Under the pieces are notes generated by a model. The model had not been told where the DNA came from. It worked only from the letters and a program-made list of their open reading frames with translations, and did no database searches. Positions 13,598 through 14,017 of a stretch of DNA of 14,017 nt are shown one piece after another. The position numbers and the translations under genes were made by a program. How positions within the stretch are numbered: the stretch's first letter is position 1; the number at the start of each line of letters is the position of its first letter. Origin of the DNA: an uncultured Clostridia bacterium (lineage in GTDB: Bacteria > Bacillota > Clostridia > Oscillospirales > Acutalibacteraceae); the NCBI GenBank assembly GCA_937884975.1, contig CAKZZS010000008.1, forward strand, positions 1 through 14,017, in the 5' to 3' direction.

Positions 13598-14017
13598 GCG
13601 CGCCGCGGCGAGATGCTCTACAACGACGGCTCGATGTGCTTCCAGCAGTGGCAGAGCTGCGCGAGCTGCCATCCCGACGGGCGCGTGGACGGACTCAACT
13701 GGGACCTCCTGAACGACGGCATGGGCAACCCCAAGCAGACGCGCAGCGAGCTCTACAACCATGTGACGCCGCCCACGATGATCACCGGCATCCGCAAGGA
13801 CATGCACGCCTGCAACGCCGCCGGCCTCATCCACATCCAGTTCGTCACGCGTCCCGAGGAGGACGTCTTCTGTTTCGACGCCTACGTGGAGAAGATGAAG
13901 CCCGTGCCGAGTCCCTACCTCGTGAACGGCAAGCTCTCCGCCCGCGCCCAGCGCGGCGAGAAGCTGTTCCGCCAGGCGAAGTGCGCAGACTGCCACACGC
14001 CCGACAAGAAGGCGCCG
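13598..14017 (+). CDS. Multi-haem c-type cytochrome / cytochrome c peroxidase-like protein (internal fragment)
   Basis: The plus-strand frame reads 140 codons to the window edge. It opens with RRGEMLYNDGSMCFQQWQ and the first haem c site CASCH (13658-13672), followed by PDGRVDGLNWDLLNDGMGN. A second site, CADCH, is at 13982-13996 after RGEKLFRQAK, a typical lead-in to a cytochrome c domain. The pattern resembles periplasmic dihaem cytochrome c peroxidase/MauG-like proteins, often seen in Planctomycetota, Verrucomicrobiota and Lentisphaerota. Such proteins need a signal peptide and cytochrome c maturation, which are unusual in spore-forming clostridia. There is no start codon with a ribosome binding site and the C-terminus is off the window. 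It shares the lacZ reading frame, but I take that as chance. GC content and codon use differ sharply from the rest of the window, so it very likely comes from another organism. Confidence 0.7.

Noticed and set aside
13448..13996. A 182-codon minus-strand open frame at the right end
   Set aside because: Most of it is the antisense shadow of the cytochrome reading frame in GC-rich DNA; only the 35 codons at 13493-13597 resemble a real protein family.
1..14017. A CRISPR array or tandem repeat block
   Set aside because: No regularly spaced direct repeats were seen on reading the window; the only repeats found are short hairpins.

Overview
The window looks like a stretch of the genome of an endospore-forming, anaerobic clostridial bacterium (Firmicutes/Bacillota, probably a gut Clostridia close to Oscillospirales). 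The reasons are the spore genes (spoVAC, spoVAD, a gerA-type germinant receptor operon, a DUF421/DUF4363 pair), moderate-to-low GC, strong purine-rich ribosome binding sites, and a TnpV-type mobile-element gene common in clostridial conjugative elements. The last ~550 bases do not fit this genome. They are conspicuously GC-rich and carry pieces of unrelated genes, so I read the right end as a chimeric join, most likely an assembly artefact.

Layout. (1) Bases 1 to about 472 are the end of a mobile element: a partial tnpV on the minus strand plus a ~275-base non-coding, structured terminus. (2) Bases 449-1553, minus strand: spoVAC then spoVAD. SpoVAD is cut after about 209 of its usual ~340 residues exactly where the mobile-element sequence begins. 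(3) Bases 1649-2335, plus: a lone MacB/LolD-type ABC ATPase with its own sigma-A promoter and terminator. (4) Bases 2368-6069, minus: a compact gerA-gerB-gerC operon for a nutrient germinant receptor. (5) Bases 6156-7211, plus: a DUF421 (YetF-like) membrane protein and a DUF4363 protein, divergent from gerA. (6) Bases 7318-9012, plus: a membrane-anchored parvulin-type prolyl isomerase (PrsA/SurA-like) with promoter and terminator. (7) Bases 9076-11383, minus: tRNA-Arg(CCG), the ATPase gene ychF and a DUF2804 gene. (8) From 11495, plus: a large GH2 beta-galactosidase that is intact through both catalytic glutamates and then breaks at about 13460. (9) About 13460-14017: foreign material, consisting of a short antisense fragment of a corrinoid-binding cap domain and then a c-type cytochrome with two CxxCH motifs. 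The lacZ frame happens to stay open through all of it.

How the genes work together. Regions 2, 4 and 5 form a spore inner-membrane neighbourhood: the SpoVA channel moves dipicolinic acid, the Ger receptor senses germinants, and DUF421 proteins occur elsewhere with spoVAC/spoVAD in the spoVA-2mob operon linked to spore heat resistance. The most biologically interesting observation is the mobile element sitting inside spoVAD. It could be simple gene loss, a site-specific insertion that is excised during sporulation like the sigK skin element, or another assembly join. The other regions are ordinary housekeeping (ychF, tRNA, prolyl isomerase) and carbohydrate metabolism (GH2).
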